A stretch of DNA of 64,000 nt from Kineococcus terrestris. Its GTDB lineage: Bacteria; Actinomycetota; Actinomycetes; Actinomycetales; Kineococcaceae. Position numbers and translations under genes: made by a program. The stretch lies in NCBI RefSeq assembly GCF_041020765.1, contig NZ_JBEUEJ010000011.1, one strand, 5' to 3'. Below the pieces are notes generated by a model, which ran no database searches, was not told the DNA's origin, and saw only the letters and a program-made list of their open reading frames with translations. Shown piece by piece: positions 1 to 9,496 of this stretch; position 1 is the stretch's first letter, and every line of letters begins with the position of its first letter.

Positions 1-2
1 CC

Positions 3-125
3 GTGGTCCGGTGGTCATAGCGGTGGGGAAACGCCCGGCAACATTCCGAACCCGGAAGCTAAGCCCACCAGCGCCGATGGTACTGCCCGGGAGACTGGGT
101 GGGAGAGTAGGACACCGCCGGCCAC
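3..125 (+). rRNA. rrf: 5S ribosomal RNA
   Basis: Structural RNA of the large ribosomal subunit. The internal blocks are the actinobacterial 5S consensus: the GGUGGUCAUAGCGGUGGGG helix region, the ATTCCGAACCCGGAAGCTAAG loop, and the CGCCGATGGTACTGC and GGGAGAGTAGG segments. GTGG near base 3 pairs with CCAC at 122-125 and closes the terminal helix. The ends are set by that pairing and may be off by a few bases. It is the last gene of an rRNA operon whose 16S and 23S genes lie upstream of the window. Confidence 0.95.
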
Positions 126-137
126 ACTTCTTCGAGC

Positions 138-198
138 AAGGGGTGTCGGTCCCTGGTACCACCCCGCGCGGGGTGGGTACCGGGGACCGGCACCCCTT
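138..198 (+). terminator. rRNA operon terminator hairpin
   Basis: Long near-perfect hairpin directly after the 5S gene. AAGGGGTG (138-145) pairs with CACCCCTT (191-198), and the stem continues inward through TCGGTCCC against GGGACCGG and ACCCC against GGGGT around a GCGC tip. The trailing T-tract is weak (TTCCTCGTTCC), as is usual at this GC content. It may also end transcription from the convergent DUF1015 gene. Confidence 0.8.
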
Positions 199-307
199 CC
201 TCGTTCCCCGGCACGGTTCTGCCGTCACCGGAGACCGTCCGCGGGCGTCCCCACGTCCGGCCGTGTTCGTACCAGCGATCACGGTATTGCCAGTGCAGTG
301 GTCCGTG

Positions 308-1549
308 TCACCGCAGGCGCAGCACCGCGCCGGCCAGCGGCTTGGGGGCGAACGACGTCGTCTTGCGCCCCAGCAGGCGCCCTCCCCGCACCGTGGCGGC
401 GATCCGCGACAACGGCACGCTCGGGAGCAGGACCACGGCCACCTCCTCCGAGACCGCCGCCAGCGCCGAGCCGGTGTCGGCGGTGAACCGCACGCTCTCC
501 GGCTCGACACCCGCCCGGACCAGCGCCTCGTCCACACGGGCGCCCGCTCCCGCCTCGACCCCGCCGTCGGTGAAGCTCAGCAGGCACGCGCCGGTGCTCG
601 TCACCAGCAGGGCGTCCAGCTCGCCCGTCAGCTCGCGCGCGGTCAGCCGCGCCGCGTCGGCGGGGTCGGACAGCGGTCCGCCCCGGACCTCCCGGACGTC
701 GACGGCCAGCGCGCGCAGCACCGGCACGGCCCGCGCGGGCACCGACCGGTGCAGGGGACGCAGCGCGAGGGGGTGCGCCTGGTCGTCGACGACCGCCACC
801 AGGAGCTCCTGCGGCACGCCGGTGGCCTCGAACTCCGCGCGCACCGCGGCGTAGCGGTGGTGACCGTCGGCGACGACTAGGTCCACGTCGCGCAGGTCCT
901 CCGTCACCCTCCGCACGACGTCCTCGTCGTCGAGGCGCCAGACGTCCACCGCGACGCGCACGCCACCGCCGTCGCTGGTCACCGCGCCCACCACCGGGTG
1001 CCCGTGCCGCTCCGCGGCCCGCACGAGCTCCGTGGCCGCCGGCGCCCCGCCGCCGTGGACGAGCAGGACCGGCTCGGAGTCGACCCCCGTCTCCCGCAAC
1101 CTCTCCCGCCGCGACCGGACCACGTCGGGGAAGACCGCCTCGTGCGGGTGCACCCGCGCGCCCGTGTCCGCGTCCACCCGCAGGGACGCCAGGAGGAAGC
1201 GGTGCTCCGCCCCCGCCCGGCGCTGGCGCACCACGTACAGCGAGGGCTCGTCCTGCACGAGGGCGCCCTCGGCCAGCCACCGGTCCACCGCCCGGCCCGG
1301 GGCCGGGTCGTTCTCCGGGCGCTCCAGCCGCGTCACGGCCCACGGGGAGGCCTGCAGGCGGGCCGCGCGCGCCGCGCGGGGCAGGTCGGTGTGCGGCGGA
1401 GCCAGGACGGAGCCCAGGTCGCCGACGACGTCCGGGACGTAGCGCAGCCCCCGGAAGGGCCGCAGCGGGGCGTCGGCGCCGGCGGGCGGCGCTCCGGCGG
1501 GAGGAGCCTCGGCGCGCGCCCCCTCGCGCCCTCCCGTCACGCGGCGCAT
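308..1549 (-). CDS. DUF1015 family protein
   Basis: A 413-residue protein that matches the length and layout of the DUF1015 family, which is widespread in bacteria and has no firmly established biochemical role. The recognisable family segment is VVADGHHRYAAVR near residue 225. An internal stretch rich in Arg and Glu reads HPHEAVFPDVVRSRRERL, and the N-terminal 25 residues are Ala/Pro-rich and probably disordered. The ATG start at 1549 lies 83 bp from the divergently transcribed TPR gene. The gene converges on the 5S terminator. Family assignment is good; function is unknown. Confidence 0.8.
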   Translation of the reverse strand: MRRVTGGREGARAEAPPAGAPPAGADAPLRPFRGLRYVPDVVGDLGSVLAPPHTDLPRAARAARLQASPWAVTRLERPENDPAPGRAVDRWLAEGALVQDEPSLYVVRQRRAGAEHRFLLASLRVDADTGARVHPHEAVFPDVVRSRRERLRETGVDSEPVLLVHGGGAPAATELVRAAERHGHPVVGAVTSDGGGVRVAVDVWRLDDEDVVRRVTEDLRDVDLVVADGHHRYAAVRAEFEATGVPQELLVAVVDDQAHPLALRPLHRSVPARAVPVLRALAVDVREVRGGPLSDPADAARLTARELTGELDALLVTSTGACLLSFTDGGVEAGAGARVDEALVRAGVEPESVRFTADTGSALAAVSEEVAVVLLPSVPLSRIAATVRGGRLLGRKTTSFAPKPLAGAVLRLR

Positions 1550-1632
1550 CCTACGGTCGAGGCCGCGGCGCCCGTCGCGCCGGCCACCCGAACCCGTCCA
1601 GCGCGTCGTCCAGGTCGAGAGGAGGCCGTCCC

Positions 1633-2049
1633 GTGCCAGCGAGCCACCAGGAGGGCAAGCCGTCCGGAGGTCCCTACGAGTGGCTGCAGCGCGGGCTGGC
1701 GCTGCTCGCCGGCGGGGAAGCCGCGGCCGCCGCCACCCTGCTGTCCCGCGCGCACGCGGAGGAGCCCGGCTCGACAGGGGTGCTCGAAGCGCTGGCCCGC
1801 GCCCAGTACGACTCCGGTGACGTGGCCGCCGCCGCCGACTCCTTCGAGCGCCTCGCCCGGGCCCGCCCGGCCGACGACTACGCTCACTTCGGTCTCGGGC
1901 TGAGCCTCAGCCGCCTCGGCCGCTTCGGCCCGGCCGCCGAGCACCTGGCCATGGCCCACGCCATGCGCCCGGACCGGCCCGAGTACGCCGACCGCCTGCG
2001 ACAGGTCCGCGCCACGCTCGCCGCGCGGCAGACACCGGGGAGCCCGTGA
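1633..2049 (+). CDS. Tetratricopeptide-repeat protein
   Basis: A 138-residue helical protein made of about three TPR-like units. Helix pairs such as LQRGLALLAGGEAAAAATLL, VLEALARAQYDSGDVAAAAD and FGLGLSLSRLGRFGPAAEH repeat every ~34 residues with the expected Gly/Ala spacing. TPR proteins act as scaffolds for protein-protein contacts; the partner here is unknown. The GTG start follows a strong GAGAGGAGG ribosome-binding site. The stop overlaps the GTG of the HAD phosphatase by 4 nt, so the two are probably translated together. A small TPR-like protein next to this phosphatase is common in actinobacteria. Confidence 0.8.
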   Translation: MPASHQEGKPSGGPYEWLQRGLALLAGGEAAAAATLLSRAHAEEPGSTGVLEALARAQYDSGDVAAAADSFERLARARPADDYAHFGLGLSLSRLGRFGPAAEHLAMAHAMRPDRPEYADRLRQVRATLAARQTPGSP

Positions 2050-3173
2050 CCACCACCGCCACGACCAGCACCACGACTAGCGCTGCGGCCAGCGGCCCAC
2101 GGCCCGCCGACCGGTCCGGGCCGGTGCTGGCGGGAAGCGCGGGGCCGCTGCTGGACGCCCACGACACGCTGCTGCTGGACCTGGACGGGGTCGTCTACGT
2201 CGGCCCCGACGCCGTCCCGCACGCCCCCGCGGCCCTGGCCGCCGCCCGGGAGGCGGGGGTGCGCCTGGCCTACATCACCAACAACGCCGCCCGCACCCCC
2301 GACGTGGTCGCCGCCCACCTGCGCGAGCTGGGCGCACCGGCCGACGACGACGACGTGGTGACGTCGGCGCAGGCGGCGGCCCGACACCTGGCCGCGACCC
2401 TCGCCCCCGGCTCGCCCGTGCTCCTGGTGGGCGGACGGGGCCTGCGGGTCGCGCTCACCGAGGTGGGGCTGCGGCCCGTGGACAGCCTCGCGCAGGAGCC
2501 CGCGGCCGTCGTACAGGGCTTCTCCCCGGACATCGGCTGGAAGCTGCTGGCCGAGGCCACCCACGCGGTGCGCTCGGGGCTGCCGTGGACGGCGAGCAAC
2601 CTGGACCGGACGGTGCCCACCCCGGGTGGGCCGGCGCCCGGCAACGGGCTGCTCGTCGAGCTGGTCGCCGCCGCCGCGGGGCGCCGGCCCGGCACCGTGT
2701 GCGGCAAGCCCGAGCGGGCGCTGTTCGACGAGGCGGTGCGCCGCACCGGCGCCCGCAGCGCCCTCGTGGTCGGCGACCGCCTGGACACCGACCTGCAGGG
2801 CGCCCGCACCGCCGGGCTGCCGGGTCTGCTGGTCCTCACCGGCGTCACGGGCGTCGCCGAGCTGGTGGCGGCCGCACCGCACGAGCGGCCCACCGCCGTG
2901 GCGCACGACCTGCGCGGCCTCCGGGCCGAGCACCCCGGGCCCGAGGTCGGCGGCGACGCCTCCGCGGTCACCGCGCGCTGCCGCGACGCGCGGGTGGAGG
3001 TCGCCGACGGCGTCCTGCGGGTGGTCTCCGCCGCGCCGGGACCCGACGGCCTGGACGTCCTGCGGGCCGGGGCCGAGGCGTGCTGGTGGACCGCGGACAC
3101 CGGCGCACCGCTGGACCCGGACGCCGCCGCGGCGGTCCTGCGCGAGCACGTGGCTGTCGGGGCCGGCTCGTAG
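2046..3173 (+). CDS. HAD-superfamily phosphatase (Rv1692-like)
   Basis: A 375-residue HAD hydrolase of the NagD/PGP type. Motif I is LLLDLDGVVYVG near residue 40, with the nucleophile Asp and the general acid two residues later. Motif II is the Asn-rich AYITNNAARTPD, which precedes a C2 cap. Motif III/IV is the VVGDRLDTDLQGARTAGLPGLLVLTG segment. The M. tuberculosis orthologue Rv1692 is a glycerol-3-phosphate phosphatase in glycerophospholipid recycling; that specificity is transferred by synteny and similarity. An extra C-terminal ~100 residues form a small alpha/beta module ending in CWWTADTGAPLDPDAAAAVLREHV. The GTG start overlaps the TPR stop. Confidence 0.85.
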   Translation: MTTTATTSTTTSAAASGPRPADRSGPVLAGSAGPLLDAHDTLLLDLDGVVYVGPDAVPHAPAALAAAREAGVRLAYITNNAARTPDVVAAHLRELGAPADDDDVVTSAQAAARHLAATLAPGSPVLLVGGRGLRVALTEVGLRPVDSLAQEPAAVVQGFSPDIGWKLLAEATHAVRSGLPWTASNLDRTVPTPGGPAPGNGLLVELVAAAAGRRPGTVCGKPERALFDEAVRRTGARSALVVGDRLDTDLQGARTAGLPGLLVLTGVTGVAELVAAAPHERPTAVAHDLRGLRAEHPGPEVGGDASAVTARCRDARVEVADGVLRVVSAAPGPDGLDVLRAGAEACWWTADTGAPLDPDAAAAVLREHVAVGAGS

Positions 3174-3176
3174 AGT
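3171..3176 (+). promoter_or_regulatory. Putative -10 box for leaderless transcript
   Basis: TAGAGT lies 6 nt before the GTG at 3183 and overlaps the stop codon of the phosphatase gene. The spacing puts the expected transcription start at or beside the start codon. No -35 box was recognised. Confidence 0.5.
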
Positions 3177-3182
3177 TGCCGC

Positions 3183-3380
3183 GTGACCGACCGACCCGTC
3201 CCGGGCCCGCCCCGCGACCCCTCCCGGCCGAGCCCCGCCGAGGCCGCCGCGGACAGCGCCCTGGAGGACGCGCTGGAGCGGCTGGAGGCCCTGCGGGGGG
3301 TCCCGGTGCACGAGCACCCGGACGCCTTCGCCGAGGTGGACCGCGCGCTGCGCGAGCGCCTCGCGGCGGCCGAGGACTGA
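3183..3380 (+). CDS. Small conserved protein (Rv1693-like)
   Basis: A 65-residue acidic, helical protein. The N-terminal 20 residues are Pro-rich and disordered, followed by an amphipathic stretch ALEDALERLEALRGVPVHEH and a second helix ending RERLAAAED. It occupies the position of Rv1693 between the HAD phosphatase and tlyA, and small proteins of this kind recur there in actinobacteria. Function is unknown. The start is supported by the TAGAGT box 6 nt upstream, and the stop overlaps the ATG of tlyA (TGATG). Confidence 0.75.
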   Translation: MTDRPVPGPPRDPSRPSPAEAAADSALEDALERLEALRGVPVHEHPDAFAEVDRALRERLAAAED

Positions 3381-4189
3381 TGGCGCGCAGGCAGCGGCTC
3401 GACGCCGAGCTGGTCCGGCGCGGCCTGGCGCGCTCGCGCCAGCAGGCCGGGGAGCTCGTGGCGGCCGGCCGCGTGCGCGTGCAGGGCAGCACCGCGGCCA
3501 AGCCGGCCACGCAGGTCGACCTGGCGGCCGCCATCGTCGTGGAGGGCGGCGCCGACGGCCACGACTGGGTCAGCCGCGGGGCGCACAAGCTCCTCGGGGC
3601 GCTGGACGCCTTCGCCGTGCCCGTCACCGGCCGGCGCTGCCTCGACGCCGGCGCCAGCACCGGCGGCTTCACCGACGTCCTGCTGCGCCGCGGCGCCGGG
3701 CACGTCGTGGCCGTCGACGTCGGCTACGGGCAGCTGGCGTGGTCGCTGCGCCAGGACCCGCGCGTGACCGTCCTGGAACGCACCAACGTGCGCACCCTCG
3801 ACCCCGCCCTCGTCGCGCCCGCGCCCTCCCTGGTCGTGGCCGACCTGTCCTTCATCTCCCTGACCCTCGTCCTGCCGGCCCTCGTGGCCTGCGCGGCCCC
3901 GGAGGCGGACCACGTGCTCATGGTGAAGCCCCAGTTCGAGGTCGGGCGTGAGGCGCTCGGCACCGGCGGCGTCGTGCGCAGCGCCGCGCTGCGCGCCGAC
4001 GCCGTGCGCAGGGTCGCCGCCGCGGCCGCGGCCGCCGGTGCCGGGGTGCGGGGCGTGGCCGCCAGCCCGCTGCCCGGACCCAGCGGCAACGTGGAGTACT
4101 TCCTGCACCTGGCCGCCGGCGCCCCGCCGCTGGACGAGGACGAGCTGGCGCGCGCCGTCGCCGAGGGCCCGCAGGCGGGGCTGGCGTGA
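3380..4189 (+). CDS. tlyA: 16S/23S rRNA 2'-O-methyltransferase TlyA
   Basis: A 269-residue SAM-dependent enzyme that 2'-O-methylates cytidines of 16S and 23S rRNA; in mycobacteria its loss gives capreomycin resistance. An N-terminal S4 RNA-binding domain (LDAELVRRGLARSRQQAGELVAAG) is followed by an FtsJ-type Rossmann fold. The SAM loop is CLDAGASTGGFTDVLLRRGA near residue 90. The expected K-D-K-E catalytic set is present in SRGAHKL, VADLSF, MVKPQFE and the C-terminal NVEYF. Length equals the family norm. Both ends overlap neighbours by 1-4 nt, so it is probably translated together with the small upstream gene and nadK. Confidence 0.95.
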   Translation: MARRQRLDAELVRRGLARSRQQAGELVAAGRVRVQGSTAAKPATQVDLAAAIVVEGGADGHDWVSRGAHKLLGALDAFAVPVTGRRCLDAGASTGGFTDVLLRRGAGHVVAVDVGYGQLAWSLRQDPRVTVLERTNVRTLDPALVAPAPSLVVADLSFISLTLVLPALVACAAPEADHVLMVKPQFEVGREALGTGGVVRSAALRADAVRRVAAAAAAAGAGVRGVAASPLPGPSGNVEYFLHLAAGAPPLDEDELARAVAEGPQAGLA

Positions 4190-5097
4190 GCGCCCCCGAC
4201 GAGCGCCACAGCGTCCTCGTGCTCGCCCACACGGGGCGGGCCGAGGCCGTCAGCGCCCTGGTCGAGGTGGTGCGCCGCTTCGCCGCGGCGGGGGTGCGCA
4301 CCCTGATGACCCACGAGGAGGCCGCCGCCCTGGGGCCCGGCGACCGCCGCCTCGTCACGGCGTGCGAGCTGTCCGGGGCCGTCGCCGACGCCGACATGGT
4401 CGTCGTCCTGGGCGGCGACGGGACCATCCTGCGCGCGGCCGAGCTGGTGCGCGGGACGCCCACCGTCCTGCTGGGCGTCAACCTCGGCCACGTCGGCTTC
4501 CTGGCCGAGGCCGAGCGCGAGGAGGTCACCGACACCGTCGCGCGGGTCGTCGCCGGCGACTACCGCGTCGAGGAGCGCATGACCCTCGACGTCGTCGTGC
4601 TGCGCGACGGGGAGGTGGTCTCGCGCTCCTGGGCCGTCAACGAGGTCTCCGTGGAGAAGGCCAGCCGCGAGCGGATGGTCGAGGTCGTCGTCGACGTCGA
4701 CGGGCGGCCGCTGAGCACCTTCGGCGCCGACGGCGTCATCGCGGCCACCCCCACCGGGTCGACCGCCTACGCCTTCTCCGCCGGCGGGCCCGTGGTCTGG
4801 CCGGAGGTCGAGGCGCTGCTGGTCGTGCCGATCAGCGCGCACGCCCTGTTCGCCCGGCCGCTGGTCATCGCGCCCACCTCCGTGGTGGGCGTGGAGGTGC
4901 TCCCCGGCCCCAGCGGCGGCGGGGTCGTCTGGTGCGACGGGCGGCGCACCTTCGAGGCGCCCGCCGGCTGCCGGGTCGAGGTGCGCCGCTCGGCGACCAG
5001 CGTGCGGCTGGCGCGGCTGAGCCGCGGGCTGTTCACCGACCGCCTCGTCGCCAAGTTCGGGCTGCCCGTGCAGGGCTGGAGGGGACCGCGCGCGTGA
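4186..5097 (+). CDS. nadK: NAD kinase
   Basis: A 303-residue cytosolic kinase that phosphorylates NAD to NADP using ATP or polyphosphate. The signature GGDGTILRAAE is at about residue 71. The second diagnostic block, DGVIAATPTGSTAYAFSAGG, is at about 185, followed by the PISAHALFARPLVI segment. Orthologue of Rv1695 (ppnK) and in the same position, between tlyA and recN. The GTG start overlaps the tlyA stop in a GTGA, and its own TGA overlaps the recN GTG. Confidence 0.96.
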   Translation: MSAPDERHSVLVLAHTGRAEAVSALVEVVRRFAAAGVRTLMTHEEAAALGPGDRRLVTACELSGAVADADMVVVLGGDGTILRAAELVRGTPTVLLGVNLGHVGFLAEAEREEVTDTVARVVAGDYRVEERMTLDVVVLRDGEVVSRSWAVNEVSVEKASRERMVEVVVDVDGRPLSTFGADGVIAATPTGSTAYAFSAGGPVVWPEVEALLVVPISAHALFARPLVIAPTSVVGVEVLPGPSGGGVVWCDGRRTFEAPAGCRVEVRRSATSVRLARLSRGLFTDRLVAKFGLPVQGWRGPRA

Positions 5098-6980
5098 TCG
5101 AGGAGATCCGGATCCGCCACCTGGGGGTCATCCGCGACGCGCGCCTGCCGCTGGGACCCGGGCTGACCGTCGTCACCGGTGAGACCGGGGCCGGCAAGAC
5201 CATGGTCGTCACCGGCCTCGGGCTGCTCATGGGCGCGCGCGCGGACGCCGCCGCCGTCCGCGCGGGCGCCGACAGCGCCGTCGTCGAGGGCCGCCTGCGC
5301 GTCGACCCCGACGGCCCCGTGGCCGCCCGCGCCGCCGAGGCCGGCGGCGAGGTCGAGGACGGCGAGCTGCTGGTGGCGCGCGCCGTCGGCGCCGGCGGCC
5401 GCAGCCGCGTCCACGTCGGCGGCCGCGCCGCACCGGTGGGCGTGCTGGCCGAGCTGGCCGAGCACCTCGTGGCCGTGCACGGGCAGACCGAGCAGCTGCG
5501 CCTGCGCTCGGCCGCCCAGCAGCTGCGCGTCCTGGACGCCTTCGCCGGGTCCGCGGTCGCCGCCGACCTGGCCGCCTACCGCGAGCAGCACGCCCGCTGG
5601 CGGCGGCTGGCCGCCGAGCACGACGACGTCGCCTCCCGCACCGCCGAGCGCGCCCGCGAGGCCGAGCTGCTGCGCTTCGGCCTGCACGAGGTGGAGGCCG
5701 TGGACCCCCAGCCCGGCGAGGACGTCGCGCTGCGCGAGGAGTCCGAGCGGCTCGGGCACACCGAGCTGCTGCGCACCGCCGCGGCCGGTGCGCACGAGGC
5801 GCTGGCCGGGGAGGCCGGCGGTGCCGACGAAGCCGTCGGGGCGGCGCGCGCCGCGCTGGCGCCGGCCACCGAGCACGACCCGGCCCTGGCGGCGCTGGCG
5901 GCGCGCGCCGACGAGCTGGCCTACCTGCTCACCGACCTGGCCACCGACCTGGCCGCCTACGCCAGCGCGGTGGAGGCCGACCCGGCGCGCCTGGCCGCCG
6001 TGGAGGAGCGGCGCGCCCAGCTCGCGGCGCTCGTGCGCCGCTACGCGCCCGCCGGCGGGCCGGACGCCCCGGAGGGGGTGGCCGGCGTGCTCGCGTGGGC
6101 GCGCACCGCGGCCGAGCGGCTGCTCGACCTCGACGACGACGGGCGCCTGGAGCGGCTGGCGGCCGAGCGCGACGCCGCGCACGAGCAGGCCCGCGCGACC
6201 GCCGCGCGCCTGGGCCGGACGCGCCGGGAGGCCGCCCGCCGCCTGGAGGAGCGCGTCGCGGCCGAGCTGACCGCCCTGGCCATGCCCAGCGCCCGCCTCG
6301 CCGTCGCCGTCGAGGAGACCGCCGAGCTCGGCCCGCACGGGGCCGACGCGGTCGAGCTGCAGCTGGCGGCGCACTCCGGGGCCGCGCCCCGGCCGCTGGC
6401 CCGCGGCGCCTCCGGCGGTGAGCTCTCCCGCGTCATGCTGGCGCTCGAGGTCGTCCTGGCCGGTGCCGACCCCGTGCCGACGATGGTCTTCGACGAGGTC
6501 GACGCGGGGGTCGGCGGCCGCGCGGCCGTCGAGATCGGCCGCCGGCTGGCCCGGCTGGCCCGCACGACGCAGGTCCTCGTCGTCACCCACCTCGCCCAGG
6601 TCGCGGCCTTCGCCGACGCGCACCTCGTCGTCGTCAAGACCGACGACGGCAGCGTCACCGAGTCCGGGGTCGTGGCGCTGGACCACGACGGCCGGGTCGA
6701 GGAGCTGGCGCGCATGCTGTCCGGGCGCGGCTCGGGGACCGCCCGCGCGCACGCCGAGGAGCTGCTGCGCGCCTCCACCCTCGAGGACGGCCCCGCCGCG
6801 GGAGACGGCGTCCCGGCTCCCGCGGACGCTCCCGCGGACGCCCCCGCGGACGCCCCCGCGGACGCCCCCGCGGCGGAGCCGTCCGGGGGCCGGACGGGGC
6901 GCGCGGGCTCCACCGGTCGCGGCCCGGCGCGTGCACCGCGGGCCCGCGCGCCGCGCGTGCGACCATCGACGCCGACGTGA
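5094..6980 (+). CDS. recN: DNA repair protein RecN
   Basis: A 628-residue SMC-like ATPase that acts at DNA double-strand breaks. Walker A is VTGETGAGKTMVV at residues ~25-37. A central helical/coiled-coil region follows, and the C-terminal half carries the ABC signature ASGGELSRVMLALEVVL and Walker B PTMVFDEVDAGVGG, then VLVVTHLAQVAAFAD. It is 40-70 residues longer than most RecN because of a C-terminal tail made of PADA repeats and an Arg/Pro-rich end. The tail looks disordered and is encoded by a 12-bp tandem repeat. The GTG start (5094) overlaps the nadK stop. Confidence 0.95.
   Translation: MIEEIRIRHLGVIRDARLPLGPGLTVVTGETGAGKTMVVTGLGLLMGARADAAAVRAGADSAVVEGRLRVDPDGPVAARAAEAGGEVEDGELLVARAVGAGGRSRVHVGGRAAPVGVLAELAEHLVAVHGQTEQLRLRSAAQQLRVLDAFAGSAVAADLAAYREQHARWRRLAAEHDDVASRTAERAREAELLRFGLHEVEAVDPQPGEDVALREESERLGHTELLRTAAAGAHEALAGEAGGADEAVGAARAALAPATEHDPALAALAARADELAYLLTDLATDLAAYASAVEADPARLAAVEERRAQLAALVRRYAPAGGPDAPEGVAGVLAWARTAAERLLDLDDDGRLERLAAERDAAHEQARATAARLGRTRREAARRLEERVAAELTALAMPSARLAVAVEETAELGPHGADAVELQLAAHSGAAPRPLARGASGGELSRVMLALEVVLAGADPVPTMVFDEVDAGVGGRAAVEIGRRLARLARTTQVLVVTHLAQVAAFADAHLVVVKTDDGSVTESGVVALDHDGRVEELARMLSGRGSGTARAHAEELLRASTLEDGPAAGDGVPAPADAPADAPADAPADAPAAEPSGGRTGRAGSTGRGPARAPRARAPRVRPSTPT
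6821..6868 (+). repeat. 12-bp tandem repeat in recN tail
   Basis: Four in-frame copies of CGCGGACGCCCC, the first with CT in place of CC. They encode Pro-Ala-Asp-Ala repeats in the C-terminal extension of RecN. Because the unit is a multiple of three, copy number can change without a frameshift. Confidence 0.85.
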
Positions 6981-6983
6981 ACG

Positions 6984-7017
6984 GCCGGCCGCACCACCGT
7001 GGACGGTGGGTGGCCGG
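6984..7017 (+). terminator. Possible terminator after recN
   Basis: An imperfect hairpin four bases past the recN stop. CACCACCGT pairs with ACGGTGG(G)TG with one bulge, flanked by complementary GGCC and GGCC segments. There is no T-tract. It would separate the tlyA-recN run from steA, which has its own ribosome-binding site. Confidence 0.4.
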
Positions 7018-7113
7018 GCGCGCCGGCGCGGTGAGGACCCGCGGCGCGGCGGGAGGTGCGGTCGCTGGCGCGGCCGGGGACGTGCGGCGGGTGGGGGACG
7101 GGGTGGAGGGCGC

Positions 7114-8322
7114 GTGGTGAGGCGTCGGCGCGGGCGCGCCGCGGCGCAGTCCCCCGAGACCGGTGCCGCCGGCGCGGTGCGGGCCACCGCCCGCGTGGAC
7201 CGGCGCACCAAGCGGCTGACCAAGCGGTTGCGCCCGGGCGAGGTGGCCGTCATCGACCACCTCGACCTCGACCGCGTCTCGGCGGAGGCGCTGGTCGCCT
7301 GCGCCCCGGCGGCCGTCGTCAACGCCGCCGCCAGCACCTCCGGCCGCTACCCCAACCTGGGCCCGGAGATCCTCCTGGCCGCCGGCGTGCCCGTCCTCGA
7401 CGCCGTCGGCGAGGACGTCATGGCCGCCGTGCGCGAGGGGCAGCGCGTGGAGCTGGCCGGGGACGCGCTGTCGGTGGACGGCCGGGTCGTCGCGCGCGGC
7501 CGGCGGCTGAGCGCCGAGCTCGTCGCCGCGGACATGGAGGCCGCCCGGGCGGGCCTGTCCCTGCAGCTGGAGGCGTTCGCCGCCAACACGATGGAGTACC
7601 TGCGCCGCGAGCGGGACCTGCTGCTGGACGGCGTGGGCGTGCCCGACATCGCCACCGACCTGGAGGGCCGGCACGTCCTCGTCGTGGTCCGCGGCTACCA
7701 CTACAAGGAGGACCTGGTCACGCTGCGCCCCTACGTGCGCGAGTACCGCCCGGTGCTCATCGGCGTCGACGGCGGCGCCGACGCCATCCTCGAGGCCGGC
7801 TGGAAGCCCGACATGATCGTCGGCGACATGGACTCCGTGTCCGACGCCGCGCTGCGCAGCGGCGCCGAGGTCGTCGTCCACGCCTACCGCGACGGCCGGG
7901 CACCCGGCCTCGACCGGGTCCGCCAGCTCGGCATCGACCCGGTCGTCTTCCCCGCCACGGGCACCAGCGAGGACGTGGCGATGCTGCTGGCCGACGACAA
8001 GGGCGCCACCCTGATCGCGGCGGTGGGCACCCACGTCACGCTCGTGGAGTTCCTCGACAAGGGGCGCGCCGGCATGGCCAGCACGTTCCTGACCCGCCTG
8101 CGGGTGGGCGGCAAGCTCGTCGACGCCAAGGGCGTCTCGCGCCTGTACCGCTCGCGCGTGTCCGACGCGCAGGTGCTGGTGCTCGTCCTGGCCGGTGTCC
8201 TGGCGCTGGCCGCGGCGCTGCTGGTCACCCCCACCGGGCAGGCGATCCTGGCGGTGACGGGCGCGCGGCTGGAGACGTGGTGGGCGGCGTTCGTCAGCTG
8301 GCTGCCCTGGACCGGCCCGTGA
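7114..8322 (+). CDS. steA: Septum/cell-envelope protein SteA
   Basis: A 402-residue protein orthologous to Rv1697 and corynebacterial SteA, which works with SteB in cell separation and septal peptidoglycan processing. The N-terminal soluble part carries a thiamin-pyrophosphokinase-like fold: PVLIGVDGGADAILEAG and MIVGDMDSVSD near residues 210-235. A C-terminal hydrophobic helix (VLVLVLAGVLALAAALLV) would anchor it in the membrane, followed by a short Trp-rich end. Two GTG codons in tandem (7114, 7117) can serve as start, preceded by GGAGGG. The gene is followed by SteB, as in other actinobacteria. Confidence 0.88.
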   Translation: MVRRRRGRAAAQSPETGAAGAVRATARVDRRTKRLTKRLRPGEVAVIDHLDLDRVSAEALVACAPAAVVNAAASTSGRYPNLGPEILLAAGVPVLDAVGEDVMAAVREGQRVELAGDALSVDGRVVARGRRLSAELVAADMEAARAGLSLQLEAFAANTMEYLRRERDLLLDGVGVPDIATDLEGRHVLVVVRGYHYKEDLVTLRPYVREYRPVLIGVDGGADAILEAGWKPDMIVGDMDSVSDAALRSGAEVVVHAYRDGRAPGLDRVRQLGIDPVVFPATGTSEDVAMLLADDKGATLIAAVGTHVTLVEFLDKGRAGMASTFLTRLRVGGKLVDAKGVSRLYRSRVSDAQVLVLVLAGVLALAAALLVTPTGQAILAVTGARLETWWAAFVSWLPWTGP

Positions 8323-8401
8323 CGCGCCGGCCGCCGGCCCGCGGGCCCGCCGCCCCGGCCCGTCCCGCCCGTCCGACCCGTCCCCGCCCCGGAGCTGCCT
8401 G

Positions 8402-9492
<1,091 letters not shown>

Positions 9493-9496
<4 letters not shown>
